Below, one piece after another: positions 11,001-18,410 of a stretch of 63,552 nt of DNA (within the stretch, counting starts at the first letter, position 1; every line of letters begins with the position of its first letter). A program made the translations under genes and the position numbers. The notes under the pieces were generated by a model, which did not search any database, had not been told where the DNA came from, and was given only the letters and a program-made list of their open reading frames with translations. The DNA is from an uncultured Eubacteriales bacterium (GTDB lineage: Bacteria; Bacillota; Clostridia; Oscillospirales; QAMX01): contig CAKTEH010000012.1 in the NCBI GenBank assembly GCA_934546935.1, positions 1-63,552 on the forward strand, in the 5' to 3' direction.

Positions 11001-13819
11001 TGCGTCCGGCAAACGTCTCCAATTACAAAGGCGGCGTGACGGGTACGATTACGGTTGACCGTAATGCCACAGCTGCTACAGTTCCGGCGCTTGGAAGCTA
11101 TGAAAGCTCAATTCTCCATATCTCCAATACCTACGAGGTGTATGGTGATGCAGACAACACCGGTATTGCAGTTAACTTGACCAATGCCGATGCGGCTGCT
11201 ACTGTCGAATACTATGTCGACGGCGCATGGACGACAACGGTCCCGGCCGAAGCTGGACGTTATGCTGTTGTTGTAACGGCTTCTACCGGCGATATGGAAA
11301 CTGGAATCTATACGCTGGTAAAGGCGGAAGGTATTTATAAGACCCCATATGTGGAGGGTAAAGTCTTTGATGGACTGCCTGTTACGTATAATGCAGCCGG
11401 CGAAGGAATGGATTGGCCGGAAGGCACGTATGCGACATGGAGCGGCGGCCGGATTCAGGGCTTCAGCTACGAAGCGCCGAAGGACGCGGGCATTTACCTT
11501 GTCACCGTACATATTCCGGAAACAGAAAACTACGTTGCCGCAACGGTAAGCTATCTCTTCACGATCGCAAAACGCACGGTCAATGTAACAGCTGGAGATA
11601 TTTACAATAACCTCTTTGCGACAAACCCGAAGATGTATGTCGAATATGAGCTTGCATCCGGCGGAGAGACCGGTATTGTGGAAGGCGACTCCAGCCTGCG
11701 CGACATACTTATCGACCCGACGCTGCTCTTGACGAGAATCAACGGTACTGGCACTGGGGACAGCCTCAATGATGTCGGTGAGTATGCCATCGATGCTACC
11801 GGCGCGAGCGCATACAACTATGTGTTTACGTACTCGCAGGGCGCGCTGAGCATGAACGCAACCGATCCGCAGGAAGCGCTGACAATTCTTGGCGCTCCGG
11901 ACGGTACGATCCGCTACGGCGATACGTTCACACTCTTCGGATATGGAAATAAAGGCCAGTTGATCGGCGGCGGTGGAATCAATAAGAATAATTCTTCTGA
12001 GATCAGTTGGGCAATTATTTCCGGTACCGATGTTGCAACCATCGATGCAAACGGAAACGTTGCGATTATTGGAGTTGGTGAATTTACCGTCCGCTACACC
12101 CGAGGGACCGGAGCCTATATGATCTATGTCGACGAGACGTATACCGCTTACAAGAAGCAGATCGGTATGCTGATCGCGGATGAAGATTTTGTTTATGATG
12201 CTGAAGCGCATGTGATTTCTGATGCAAACTTCTCCTTCGAAGGTCTTGTCGGAAGAGATACGCTTACGGTGACCGGCAATACGATTGTCCAGGCGCCGGC
12301 AAGTACGCAGAACGATCTTACCCGCGATGACTGGGATGCTGGCTATACTGACGTCGGCGAATATGTTGTCAACGCTGGATTTGAGACGGATCTGTATTAT
12401 GGAACTGGTGCAGGCCTGTTGACGATCAACCGCAAGGAAGCTGAGATTGCCCCGGATACGGACGCGGCAGGGCTTGACGGCGAGATGACCTATGGCGAAG
12501 ATCCTGACAGTGCGCTCACGCTTGGCTATGCCGAGTTTGGAGCAATTGATCCGGATATTCTCCTTACAGGCGGCATTGCGGTCAGTGCGGTAGACGCCAA
12601 TGACGATGTCGGCGAATATGAGATCCTTGTCGGCAGCGGAAAGGCAGACAATAACTATAATATTGCGTTTATCAGCAAGGGCTATGCCAGCGGCAACGAT
12701 ATCGATACGGTTATCGTGGTAGCCAACAACAGCCTGACGATTGATTCCGGCTGGTCCCCCTACAGCTTTGCAGCTGATGACACCGATAGCATTGCGTATA
12801 CTCCGGTTGAGCGGATGTACGGCGAGCCGATGCCCAATGCCAATACGGATATTGACGGGCTGATTGATGGAGACAGCGCCGCGGATCTTGATCTGACGGA
12901 TGGTTATGTCGTGACAAAGGATACGGCTGGGAATTCGTATTCGGTGCCGGTTGAAGCAAATAAGGGCTTTAATGACAGCGCTTCTGCTCCGGGCGCGGCA
13001 GCTGCAGCCGCTTATAGCGGTGCGGCAGATATCTATGTGCTGGATATTGCGGAAGTTGCCAACATGAACCCCGCATATAAGAACTATCTTGCAAACCTCC
13101 AGGGCGACGCCGCTGTTATCAGCGAGCTTCGTTATGACGTGTTCCAGCGCCCAATTACGTTGAAAGCGAAAGATGCCGCTTCGAAGAATCTTGACGTTGT
13201 CCACAGCAGCGCAGCGGATTCGGTTTACACGCAGTTGCTGGATATGCTGGAAGCTGGACAGTGGCAGGGGATCGGCGGCCTTGCAGAAGCTTACGGAGAA
13301 ACGATCGAAGATCTTGGCGTATACTTCGAGCTTTACGATGCAAATGGGAATCTGATTGCAACGGTCTATGCCGATCATATCACAGGAAACGCGGACTTCC
13401 TCAAGCCGGGTTCCAATGTGAGCTATCGCGTTGTACCAAGGATCAGCAATACCAACTATAAGCTGATGGAAGCTGACGAGCTGACGCTGACGGTCACGTT
13501 GACGAAGGTGCTTGCTATCGTAACGCCTGGCCAGAATAATGGCGCCACTGGATTTACGGTTACAACTTATATATGCACGTATAATCCGGAAACCGACACT
13601 TGGACCCAGACAAAGGCATTCCTATCCAGTGCAATTAATTATGAGATCTTTGTCAGGACCAGCGACAATGACTATTCCGACGAGACTCCGGTCAGAAGCG
13701 GCGTTATGAAAAGGACTTCAAGTATTGGCGTCTATACCTGCAGCTACAGCAGGCTTAGCAACGGCGGTTACGAGATCTTCCTTAGTGCGGAAGGCTACAA
13801 TATCGTCCGTACAATGTGA
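2069..13819 (+). CDS. giant secreted Ig-like repeat surface protein
   Basis: About 3,916 residues. I chose the ATG at 2069 because GAAGGAGAGG precedes it and a signal peptide follows (MSQKLRKSVSLLLSLCMVLS); the frame is open further upstream but without signal sequence. Residues about 50-450 hold four repeats, each ending YYFTMPxYAV. Then come many alternating Ig-like modules, one type with VxFYY-like strands, the other ending in a YRAxVxPxGxY-like strand. A YDG-type module (HKVYDGTTNAD) lies near residue 2,810 and MBG-like modules follow from about 3,160. I see no LPXTG sorting signal, no C-terminal membrane helix and no SLH domain in it, so anchoring must come from elsewhere. The next gene encodes an SLH protein. 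Likely extracellular adhesin or surface-layer stalk; the ligand is unknown. Confidence 0.88.
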   Translation: MSQKLRKSVSLLLSLCMVLSLFSGVVLTSAVDSAVTWSDTADDHYTLAVSQGSSAVTNGSTVTEGTEVLVVLTVEDGYLLDSLKVHNTSDTTQTVELRQGVEGNYYFTMPGYAVTIAVATEPVSNGYQVSIHVPSNELLSVANSSTGATLSTGDYVLPGQVVTLTAAPDSDYVLDSVTVTGTVSGSPVAPVSQSADGSYYFTMPEYAVTIAADFAEASAAGYTVSWTSPGTGYTIYTVTDATAGTQLASTATLVPAGHEVAVGLSVETGYLLQSLSVAAADNTGASVEVRLGADGKYYFTMPEYAVTVTPAVVEESAGYALTWAAEAGQNYTISDVMDSTAAQQINSGDSVLPGQTVSFAVAPNANYSVVSVTAAKSDDAGVAVLVTQGEDGRYYFTMPDYAVKLGAEVEQTVFTTATTTTLTYTDFTSGGLFAGDVVNLNASVAVADGGAAVTGGWVTFYYVTGAVPDGIPFAQAELIGGRAYTVGTAPEGLTGFKAVYSGIQDLYTSSQGTVNAPLTSRQIAWGSSSSLTTESALQVNTEYTLTVPAVVASGSSTPLTAGADYLVTWQMYKDGVWVNIEENTDDTTYSVTADEINIRYRALVLPVGNYTLPAAGLLSAEVSVTKKLDPSFTLNVSAGRLEGNLVTVTLSSNQDPAPTGTVRFTMPDGTKLSAELVGDSAEVQWTVPSAYVNTGSSPVTGAVTANYLGDGVYESTTKTGTNLVWETRTISGADAQISANDGTNSVSVLTAQTQYALSLTGVKNAQGVALTEDTDYTVTWYVSTGNGAYTRVADASAVTPQNTRYSYKAVVEPAGDQYKFGAFEALIGCDNLKASVTSILATHASTDTANNPATFEGQALTFTATVTAGGQNVNGGVVAFYAVKDGATVQIGSANVVDGKAILVYNGLTAGTYAIMAQYSGIDGMFAASAETLENVVIIPAVLDNSTWTLNATGLEIGTATDLSVNKADMAANYVYNRDYSIVWQLSKDGGLTWTNTEASESLTAKPMDRAWQYRALVYPMGNYTSTQDGAYITVGTAAARPAATTAALTAVNEDGSAEVYEGHDRILLSAEIDSDNLDVTVGVVSFYVSDTQYTVISDITNNATKLGDADVNILGGAALNIPAPAAGEYFYYAVYSSGVNGSFTESFAEAQLTVYSTTIQFADPNPAITADPADLAVGGSYTLTAPDVVSADDMDLTVDVDYYYIWYYTPDGSNWYMVPSAGPSNICEGGFDSEDAMYRAVAYPMGDYRLPEGGIAVSLSGAAAIETQTTLAVSGEFELASGMYYFPSGTQIVLTAQVLDGTGNPASGVVRFYRGGVEIASAQYLDAAGKASVTITADTVDRDYAAAYYAEFIGNEVYDASASGAVDSDDNITIVPNRIALETKDITGAGGGMTVGQTYTLRAPDVVIDGSHSTDALTRFVLDNAYYYKWQVSYDDGVSWMDLAQTGASVTVTPENIHYAYRVIAMPVSTTGFINPYTGDVSNIVETVNKAESNVEIEVQGLIDGYAYEGDVLTLTAKVPEVKGYNLDNQGSVTFYYSLDGGTTLLLIPYPATVDVDAAGEATVSFVMPDYVAGSQEKIIFYAYYSGSEHFAPSEDDTGDAVTIRSTAIAWGEDGGEVLDGITIYNGTDTSANGSIVADGVMKAGNTYTLVLPEVYAEDDLDTPLRPGLDYNVEWYYSSDDGASWNLAAWVGDDQTILTVEDEQVGWSYRAYVYPYNVTNHTVLSHYEKAVAYPKADPVAYANYLTAEIENRTELSSTQTTLSVSEYYSLEDDAAIGLATEGQHMTEFEGQTVLLTATVVELETGNENAVESGYVIFYKNGTEIGRVELSSTNTGIVTFEAEMSEYDEANTAAENKDVFTAVYSGNEYYQTSASEEQTVYIRSSAIGTPIISAAYGDPAETKYTTKDEGITGLPAGVEITFTLIDDVENYASVVATDGRAVSPDDYTIRWQMLTGTSSFADATLVAGSVYTENYVIPFGNVGDTYRVYLEPKNNMTAGAASQNAVIGEKLVPTVILTPEFIYDPTLDVTYAGVDTTRGAHFGDEVTLTATVKGVTTAPTGWAEFFYTSGDGETVSLGSVELTGNGVANEAAAELKTTQLPVDKLTLYAVYKGYDADSDGEFEGDVIYTTAESGKTAYKIWSVNLSDEEFTEVKNTETGYGLITISAIDAEGSPVAVGEPLTANDTYTLTLGDVYTKSGEKLDAGEYTVQWFTSTDYVPGTAPDVNDAAAKWTHLSALDDMTTVTVTPESQNTMYIALVTTTDSLYNKDYPSTSLADSEYTNIIGAALQSASVTVTTSAQSIYQANDLTIFAQVDPEIAGDVAGYVEFYYTFAREDADYEDAVWYPVVSKEADGGNTAALVVKSGESGKDAVMIAQITTNSLYVEADGTASRLVFRADYLGNDTYSPASNLSTETMLVDCEAVDVYSSIIYVDEATENQYVTRETGAKGIVIEPASPLVSDGAVTYLTLNPIYTLDAYDASGELGIMENAPEFSWLTIGEDYTVLWQQCPIDAAGLDTWQTIATSSDAMQSNIVPQEGYAYRAAIVTLETSEKVKAAYLGWNDIVHGIDGIDNDWITNGVASGIYYSNIITVGAGNAVLGLNVVPASSVAVDGDEVTFEVLVNGGETTPNGKVTLTVTNEDGDVVFSDSANLVSGMVSIPWTQADGTTMVKVPAGTYTVSVSAVLNNGYIANPIEETYIVRYTDHTMEGPDQSEIYDADRQSYDIDSIVFAFDNFYDIDESDLEALAAQMVVISYYDEQGNKVESPVDAGTYTVKAYLPESIYWTEIAESTIATLTVNKRALSVVDIIVQHKVYDGTTNADILVATLEDAATDQDDTGLPIGNTGLIDGDSVYAVGTARTSTANAGSCRVTFTTTSLEGPDAHNYRLPASYTEDFEIYRNQLKGEFQSGVVIPFAGFAAADVADYFTVIEEGGSEFTDYTLTWYYHNAGSITKVEDVDALLASEDLVLNDTYVFTVVLRPANVSNYKGGVTGTITVDRNATAATVPALGSYESSILHISNTYEVYGDADNTGIAVNLTNADAAATVEYYVDGAWTTTVPAEAGRYAVVVTASTGDMETGIYTLVKAEGIYKTPYVEGKVFDGLPVTYNAAGEGMDWPEGTYATWSGGRIQGFSYEAPKDAGIYLVTVHIPETENYVAATVSYLFTIAKRTVNVTAGDIYNNLFATNPKMYVEYELASGGETGIVEGDSSLRDILIDPTLLLTRINGTGTGDSLNDVGEYAIDATGASAYNYVFTYSQGALSMNATDPQEALTILGAPDGTIRYGDTFTLFGYGNKGQLIGGGGINKNNSSEISWAIISGTDVATIDANGNVAIIGVGEFTVRYTRGTGAYMIYVDETYTAYKKQIGMLIADEDFVYDAEAHVISDANFSFEGLVGRDTLTVTGNTIVQAPASTQNDLTRDDWDAGYTDVGEYVVNAGFETDLYYGTGAGLLTINRKEAEIAPDTDAAGLDGEMTYGEDPDSALTLGYAEFGAIDPDILLTGGIAVSAVDANDDVGEYEILVGSGKADNNYNIAFISKGYASGNDIDTVIVVANNSLTIDSGWSPYSFAADDTDSIAYTPVERMYGEPMPNANTDIDGLIDGDSAADLDLTDGYVVTKDTAGNSYSVPVEANKGFNDSASAPGAAAAAAYSGAADIYVLDIAEVANMNPAYKNYLANLQGDAAVISELRYDVFQRPITLKAKDAASKNLDVVHSSAADSVYTQLLDMLEAGQWQGIGGLAEAYGETIEDLGVYFELYDANGNLIATVYADHITGNADFLKPGSNVSYRVVPRISNTNYKLMEADELTLTVTLTKVLAIVTPGQNNGATGFTVTTYICTYNPETDTWTQTKAFLSSAINYEIFVRTSDNDYSDETPVRSGVMKRTSSIGVYTCSYSRLSNGGYEIFLSAEGYNIVRTM

Positions 13820-13861
13820 ATCAGTGTAAGATGTAGACGAGCGTATACAGGAGTTAAATAA

Positions 13862-13888
13862 CCCGGTCTCCGCGCTGCGGAGACCGGG
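13862..13888 (+). promoter_or_regulatory. 12-bp hairpin between the two surface-protein genes
   Basis: Perfect stem CCCGGTCTCCGC / GCGGAGACCGGG with a GCT loop. It lacks a U-tract, so it looks more like an RNA processing or stability element, or a weak attenuator, than a full terminator. It would set the ratio of giant protein to SLH protein if they are co-transcribed. Confidence 0.6.
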
Positions 13889-13911
13889 AGGAAAGCTGAT
13901 TTGGAGGATTT

Positions 13912-14934
13912 ATGAAAAAGAGTAAAAAATTGTGCGCGTTTATATTGGCACTGTGTATGGTATTGACTGCTGTTATGCCGCTGGCTTATGCAAGCGGCGA
14001 GATTCCTGGCGAGCAGCAGGGCGGTTCGCTCGATATTACGAACAATACCCCCACTTATAATCCGCCGCCTACACAGACTGGCGGCGAATATACGATTACC
14101 ATTGAGAGCAATGAAGGCGGTACGGTCGATCCGAGCGGTAAAATCTCTGTCGCGAGAGGATCGAGCAAAACAATTGCCGTAAATTCCATAGAATGCGGCT
14201 ATGGCGTTGTGGATGTTGCGGTTGACGGCGAGAGCATCGGTGCGGCTGAAACTTATACCTTTGAAAATATTCAGAAAAACCACACGATTACATTTACCTT
14301 TGGCATTGTGTCCAGCCTGGATAATTTCGATGCGATTTACGATGAAACCCGCTATACTGGATTCTCTGATGTGGACGAAGACCAATGGTATGGTGCCAAT
14401 AAAAACGGCGTGGTTGAAACGGTTGTAAATCTTGGCCTGATGTCCGGCTATCCGGGCGGTACTTTTAACCCGACCGGTAATATCACGCTTGCCGAAGCCA
14501 TCACCATGGCCTCCATTCTGCATGATATTTATATTGGCAACGATGGGGAAATGGCGCAATATGATCCGGTATGGTATCAGGTTTATGTCGATTATGCGAT
14601 CGCCCATGAGATTATTAAGGCTGACGATTTTGCGGACTATACCCGTTATGCAACCCGTGCGGAGATGGTATATATTTTCTCCAATGCGCTTCCGGCGGAC
14701 GCCGCGCATAATGTAGATCCGCTTCCCAAAGTCAATGAGATCGAAAAGATTCCCGATGTATCCCGCGATGATCTATATGGCGAGGATATCTACCGGCTTT
14801 ATGAAGCAGGGGTTTTAAGCGGCAACGACGCGCTGGGGACTTTTGCACCGGAACGTAATATCATCCGTGCGGAAGCTGCTTCGATTATAATCCGCCTTGC
14901 GAGGACGGTTGACCGTCTCAGCCTGAGCTTCTGA
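13912..14934 (+). CDS. SLH-domain surface anchor protein
   Basis: 340 residues with an N-terminal signal peptide (MKKSKKLCAFILALCMVL, cleavage near AYA-S) after a TTGGAGG ribosome-binding site. A bacterial-repeat module (about residues 63-125, YTITIESNEGGTVDPSGK) precedes three C-terminal S-layer homology domains: about 146-205 (FSDVDEDQWYG...GLMSGYPGGTFNPTG), 220-265 (YATRAEMVYIFSNAL) and 285-335 (PDVSRDD...GNDALGTFAPE...RAEAASII). SLH domains bind pyruvylated secondary wall polymers and hold proteins on the Gram-positive wall. It lies 92 bases behind the giant repeat protein, which has no anchor of its own, so I infer that it tethers or caps that protein. The anchoring partnership is inference. 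Confidence 0.9.
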   Translation: MKKSKKLCAFILALCMVLTAVMPLAYASGEIPGEQQGGSLDITNNTPTYNPPPTQTGGEYTITIESNEGGTVDPSGKISVARGSSKTIAVNSIECGYGVVDVAVDGESIGAAETYTFENIQKNHTITFTFGIVSSLDNFDAIYDETRYTGFSDVDEDQWYGANKNGVVETVVNLGLMSGYPGGTFNPTGNITLAEAITMASILHDIYIGNDGEMAQYDPVWYQVYVDYAIAHEIIKADDFADYTRYATRAEMVYIFSNALPADAAHNVDPLPKVNEIEKIPDVSRDDLYGEDIYRLYEAGVLSGNDALGTFAPERNIIRAEAASIIIRLARTVDRLSLSF

Positions 14935-14961
14935 TATGCAAGTCAGTCGAAAAACACAAAA

Positions 14962-14996
14962 AACCCGCTGGGAAATTTTTCTCAGCGGGTTTTTTT
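14962..14996. terminator. bidirectional terminator
   Basis: Stem AACCCGCTG / CAGCGGGTT with an A-run before and a T-run after. It serves the plus-strand SLH gene and the convergent minus-strand ABC exporter genes, whose last stop codon touches it. Confidence 0.88.
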
Positions 14997-15772
14997 CAGC
15001 TTCCGGTAGATTTGTAATGGCGTAGGCCAATACGCCAAAAAAGCAGGCAGGGGATCAGGAAAAGAAAACATAGAAGGGGATAAACTCCATAAAACCAGTT
15101 TGCTGAACGTCCGAGCAGATAAAGCAGGGGATAATACTGGAACAGGGCCATTGGGATTACATATGTAAAGAAACGCAGGATACCATCGCCATATATGGAC
15201 AAGGGATACTTTCCAAATTCCCGGCCTCCGTCTGTGAAAATATTCATAAATTCCAAACCCTGTGTCGTAAAAAAGCAAAAGGATGCATAAATCAGAAATA
15301 AACCGGAAAAGGTGATGAATCCTCCGATAATCATAAGAATCAGTACCAGTATTTTTCCTGGCGTCCAGACAATGCCTGCATTGGGGATTGCATAACAAAA
15401 AATCAAAACTGCCTGAAAAATGCGCCCGATCCGCGTAAGCTCAATTCTGGATGTAATAACCTGGAAGATTATACCGCGGGGCCGCACCAGCATCCGGTCA
15501 AACTCGCCATTTGAGATGATGGAGGAGAATGTATCAAAGCCGCGGATGAAACATTCGGCGAGAGAAAAGGCCAGAAGAACAATCGCAAAGCACATGAGAA
15601 TCTCCGGAAACGAAAAACCGTCGACTTCATAGAAATGCTGGAACATGAAATATATGCTCAGAAACGCTGTAAAAGAAGTCAGGAACTGTCCAAGTACAGT
15701 TAGGAAAAAAGAGGTTTTATACTGCATTTGGCTGCGCAGTTGTACGGCAAAATATTGAAAATATAATTTCAT
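14996..15772 (-). CDS. ABC-2 family transporter permease (second subunit)
   Basis: 258 residues starting MKLYFQYFAVQLRSQMQ; the ATG at 15772 has a GGGAGG site upstream, and longer readings of the frame lack one. It has about six hydrophobic segments and the conserved stretch FDRMLVRPRGIIFQVI typical of the COG3694-type ABC-2 permeases. It overlaps nothing but lies 7 bases behind the first permease gene, and together with it and the ATPase forms a complete exporter. Members of this three-gene family are often annotated as daunorubicin-like exporters, but the substrate is generally unknown. Confidence 0.85.
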   Translation of the reverse strand: MKLYFQYFAVQLRSQMQYKTSFFLTVLGQFLTSFTAFLSIYFMFQHFYEVDGFSFPEILMCFAIVLLAFSLAECFIRGFDTFSSIISNGEFDRMLVRPRGIIFQVITSRIELTRIGRIFQAVLIFCYAIPNAGIVWTPGKILVLILMIIGGFITFSGLFLIYASFCFFTTQGLEFMNIFTDGGREFGKYPLSIYGDGILRFFTYVIPMALFQYYPLLYLLGRSANWFYGVYPLLCFLFLIPCLLFWRIGLRHYKSTGS

Positions 15773-15779
15773 AGTTTTT

Positions 15780-16583
15780 TCAGCCTCCCTGTACGACCAC
15801 ACGCCGCAGGGAATGGGAGAGCCATACCCTGCCCAGGACAATTAATGTAACTGCCCAGAAAAGCTGGAGCCCCAGCAGATACAATGCTTTTTCCGGCGTA
15901 TATGCGCCGGTATAGATCAAAAACGGCGAGCTTTGCAGGGCCGCAAAGGGGGTGCACTCGACGACAGTACGCAGCTTGTCTGGAAAAAACGGCAGCGGGA
16001 TAATTGCTCCGGAAAGAAATTCTGCGGCGGAAACCGCAACAGCCTGTACTCCTCGTGGATTCAGGGTGTGAAAAGTAGAAATATAGATCAGCATGCGGAC
16101 CGCGGAGATAACGAGAACCCCCAGCGGCAGGGAGATAAGGAACATAATACCGGAAAAGAGATTTGCCGGCAGTTTTAGGCCATAGGGTGCGGGCAGAAAT
16201 GCGGTAACCAGAATAACTGGGATGCAGCGCATAAGGGTATTGGAAATAGAGGAAGCCAGGTCTTTGGAAAACCAGGTCCCATATAACCCAATCGGCCGTG
16301 CAAGTTCATATGCGATATCGCCGCTTCGAATGGATTCAAAGGTTGAATTATCCATGCGCCAAATTGTAAATAGGGAATGAAGCGCCTGTTGAAGCCATAT
16401 ATAGGAGCATAGAGCGGAAAAATCCATAGAAAAGGCGGCGGGATCGGTTCGATAAAAAGCATTAAACGATAAAATCAGCATCATTCCCCAGAAGAACTGC
16501 GTGACCATACCGCTCCATGCCGCCGCCCGGTAGCTTAGGCCAGTGATAAACCGGATCCGGAAAAAACTTATGTATTTTTTCAT
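15780..16583 (-). CDS. ABC-2 family transporter permease (first subunit)
   Basis: 267 residues, integral membrane, COG4587-type ABC-2 permease. Visible features are an N-terminal amphipathic start (MKKYISFFRIRFITGLSYRA), several hydrophobic helices and the family segment DIAYELARPIGLYGTWFS. Its start overlaps the ATPase stop by four bases (ATGA-type coupling), so translation is likely coupled. It would pair with the downstream permease as a heterodimer. Substrate not predictable from the sequence. Confidence 0.85.
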   Translation of the reverse strand: MKKYISFFRIRFITGLSYRAAAWSGMVTQFFWGMMLILSFNAFYRTDPAAFSMDFSALCSYIWLQQALHSLFTIWRMDNSTFESIRSGDIAYELARPIGLYGTWFSKDLASSISNTLMRCIPVILVTAFLPAPYGLKLPANLFSGIMFLISLPLGVLVISAVRMLIYISTFHTLNPRGVQAVAVSAAEFLSGAIIPLPFFPDKLRTVVECTPFAALQSSPFLIYTGAYTPEKALYLLGLQLFWAVTLIVLGRVWLSHSLRRVVVQGG

Positions 16584-17554
16584 ATGGCGAACTCCCGGTA
16601 AAGAGAAACCACCAATTCCTCCGCCGAAGGGGCAGAAACAGAAAGATCATCAATTTGTGCACAGCGGTTTAAATGGTTGATAGCGTCGGAAACCGACGAA
16701 ACAGTTGTGTCCAGGGTGAAGGAAGCGCTGTTTCCCCGCTGCTGGGTCAGCGTCAGGCCGGGGAATGGTGAAAATTGCAAACCGCGGCAGTCAATGTGCA
16801 GCTTACGTGTGCTGGAACCATGCTGCTTAAGGGTTTCGACCGGCCCGTCAAGCAGGATTTTACCATGCCCGATCAGCAGGATTCGTTTCGTCAGCGCTTC
16901 GATATCCTGCATGTCATGTGTTGTCAGGATAACGGTTGTTCGATAGGTTTGATTCCGATGCCGGATGAAATCGCGCACGGCCAGTTTGGAAACCGCATCC
17001 AGTCCAATAGTCGGCTCGTCCAAAAAGAGAATTTTGGGGTCGTGCAGCAGGGAGGCGGCAATTTCGCATCGCATTCGCTGGCCCAGGCTAAGCTGGCGTG
17101 CCGGCGTCTTCAGGATATCTGTGAGAAAAAGCATTTCTGTCAGTTCTTCCAGATTTCTATGATAGCGCTGCGGGTCGATTTCGTAAATATCACGCAGTAA
17201 TTCAAAGGAATCGATGACCGGGACATCCCACCATAGCTGGGAGCGCTGGCCGAAAACAACGCCAATATTGCGTACATGCGCTTTGCGCTGCCGCCAGGGG
17301 ATCAAGCCGTCAATTTCGCAGCTTCCCGCGTCTGGCGTCAGGATTCCGGACATGATCTTGATTGTGCTGGACTTTCCTGCGCCATTGGGGCCGATATAGC
17401 CGAGTATTTCGCCGTCCTGAATGGAGAATGAAATTTGGTCTAAAGCTTTGATATATGTAAAATCACGATGAAACAGCGATTTTACCGCTTCAAAGCTGCC
17501 TGCGCTGCGGCGCGCAACCTTATAGGTTTTGGAAATACCCTTGAGCTGGATCAT
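16580..17554 (-). CDS. ABC-2 exporter ATP-binding protein
   Basis: 324 residues, COG4586-type ATPase. Walker A is GPNGAGKSS (about residues 59-67), the signature is LSLGQRMR rather than LSGGQ, Walker B is ILFLDEPTIGLD, and the H-loop is TTHDMQD. The N-terminal extension before the Walker A (KVARRSAGSFEAVKSLFHRD) is typical of this subfamily. First gene of a three-gene operon with two permeases, behind its own TTGACA-17-TATATA promoter. It powers export of an unknown substrate. Confidence 0.92.
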   Translation of the reverse strand: MIQLKGISKTYKVARRSAGSFEAVKSLFHRDFTYIKALDQISFSIQDGEILGYIGPNGAGKSSTIKIMSGILTPDAGSCEIDGLIPWRQRKAHVRNIGVVFGQRSQLWWDVPVIDSFELLRDIYEIDPQRYHRNLEELTEMLFLTDILKTPARQLSLGQRMRCEIAASLLHDPKILFLDEPTIGLDAVSKLAVRDFIRHRNQTYRTTVILTTHDMQDIEALTKRILLIGHGKILLDGPVETLKQHGSSTRKLHIDCRGLQFSPFPGLTLTQQRGNSASFTLDTTVSSVSDAINHLNRCAQIDDLSVSAPSAEELVVSLYREFAI

Positions 17555-17596
17555 AGCGGCGTTGTCACCTCATTTCGAAAATTTAAGAGAATATCA

Positions 17597-17625
17597 TATA
17601 TAGCATGATTTCCTGGAGTTGTCAA
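17597..17625 (-). promoter_or_regulatory. promoter of ABC exporter operon
   Basis: On the minus strand TTGACA (17620-17625), 17-base spacer, TATATA (17597-17602), about 45 bases upstream of the ATPase start. Confidence 0.75.
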
Positions 17626-17672
17626 GCTGGCATGGGCTGAATCTTTAAAAATGTGACAACATAGCGTTGTGT

Positions 17673-17707
17673 AAAAAATCCCGGAACCAGCAAAGTGGTT
17701 CCGGGAT
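17673..17707 (-). terminator. rho-independent terminator
   Basis: Perfect 12-bp stem ATCCCGGAACCA / TGGTTCCGGGAT with a 6-base loop, followed on the minus strand by a T-run. Ends transcription from the secreted-protein gene at 17735. Confidence 0.9.
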
Positions 17708-17734
17708 CGTAGTGTTTACAGCCGAATCGGAAAT

Positions 17735-18361
17735 TTATGACTTGGTAAAAGTTCCGTAGACCATGATCTTTGCATCTGTTGTTGCGGTAAACCCACGTTC
17801 GGAAACGGTTACAAGATAAAGATGGTTTTTTTCAAGTGCATTGCCGCCGCCAAGCTCGCTCCCGGTTGTCGTATCAATGATACCAGGGGAGGATGGCGTA
17901 TAGCAGTTCGCGCTGCCAATGCGCAGCAGGATCATACCGCCGACTTCGAACTGATAAGTTTCACCCGCCGCTACAGACACAAGCTGCCAGCCGGATGCAA
18001 CGCCGCCGGCGCCGCCGGCGCCCATCTGTTCAATCACGGATGCGGAAACCGCGCTGATGAAACTGGAATCTGTGGCCAAGTTATTATACCGGCTCTCCAG
18101 ATCGCCGATTGTAGTTTCCAGCTGTTCTGTATACTGCGCAAGGATCAGATTGATCGACGTTTCCAATTCATCCGCTTTTAAGTCAATGGCAGCATTTACT
18201 TTTTCAATGGTTTCCGGGGCCAATACATCTGTCAGGTAACTCAAAGAAACTAGCGGGTCTTCCTGATTAGTCGAATCGGCTGCAATGGCAACATAACTGG
18301 CAAGAAGCAGCAGGACGAGAAGCGTCGCGCTGACGCCGGTGATCCATTTTCTTTTGGACAT
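17735..18361 (-). CDS. secreted or membrane-tethered protein of unknown function
   Basis: 208 residues. An N-terminal hydrophobic helix (residues 5-28, ending AIAAD) looks like a signal peptide or anchor. Residues about 40-100 are rich in Glu, Leu, Ala and Asn with heptad-like spacing (KVNAAIDLKADELETSINLI), suggesting a short coiled coil. A glycine-rich hinge (MGAGGAGGVASGW, about 113-125) leads into a compact beta-rich C-terminal domain (WQLVSVAAGETYQFEVGGMILLRIGSA) that may be a small beta-sandwich. No catalytic motif recognised. It is followed by its own terminator and preceded by mazF; a link to either is not evident. Confidence 0.75.
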   Translation of the reverse strand: MSKRKWITGVSATLLVLLLLASYVAIAADSTNQEDPLVSLSYLTDVLAPETIEKVNAAIDLKADELETSINLILAQYTEQLETTIGDLESRYNNLATDSSFISAVSASVIEQMGAGGAGGVASGWQLVSVAAGETYQFEVGGMILLRIGSANCYTPSSPGIIDTTTGSELGGGNALEKNHLYLVTVSERGFTATTDAKIMVYGTFTKS

Positions 18362-18410
18362 AGTTTTCCTCCTTTGTACACCGCGCGCAGGCCTGCTGGA
18401 TTTATGCGCG

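Noticed and set aside
8882..13378. Long antisense open frames (up to 756 codons) opposite the giant surface protein
   Set aside because: They lack ribosome-binding sites and family motifs, and arise from the codon bias and repeats of the sense gene.
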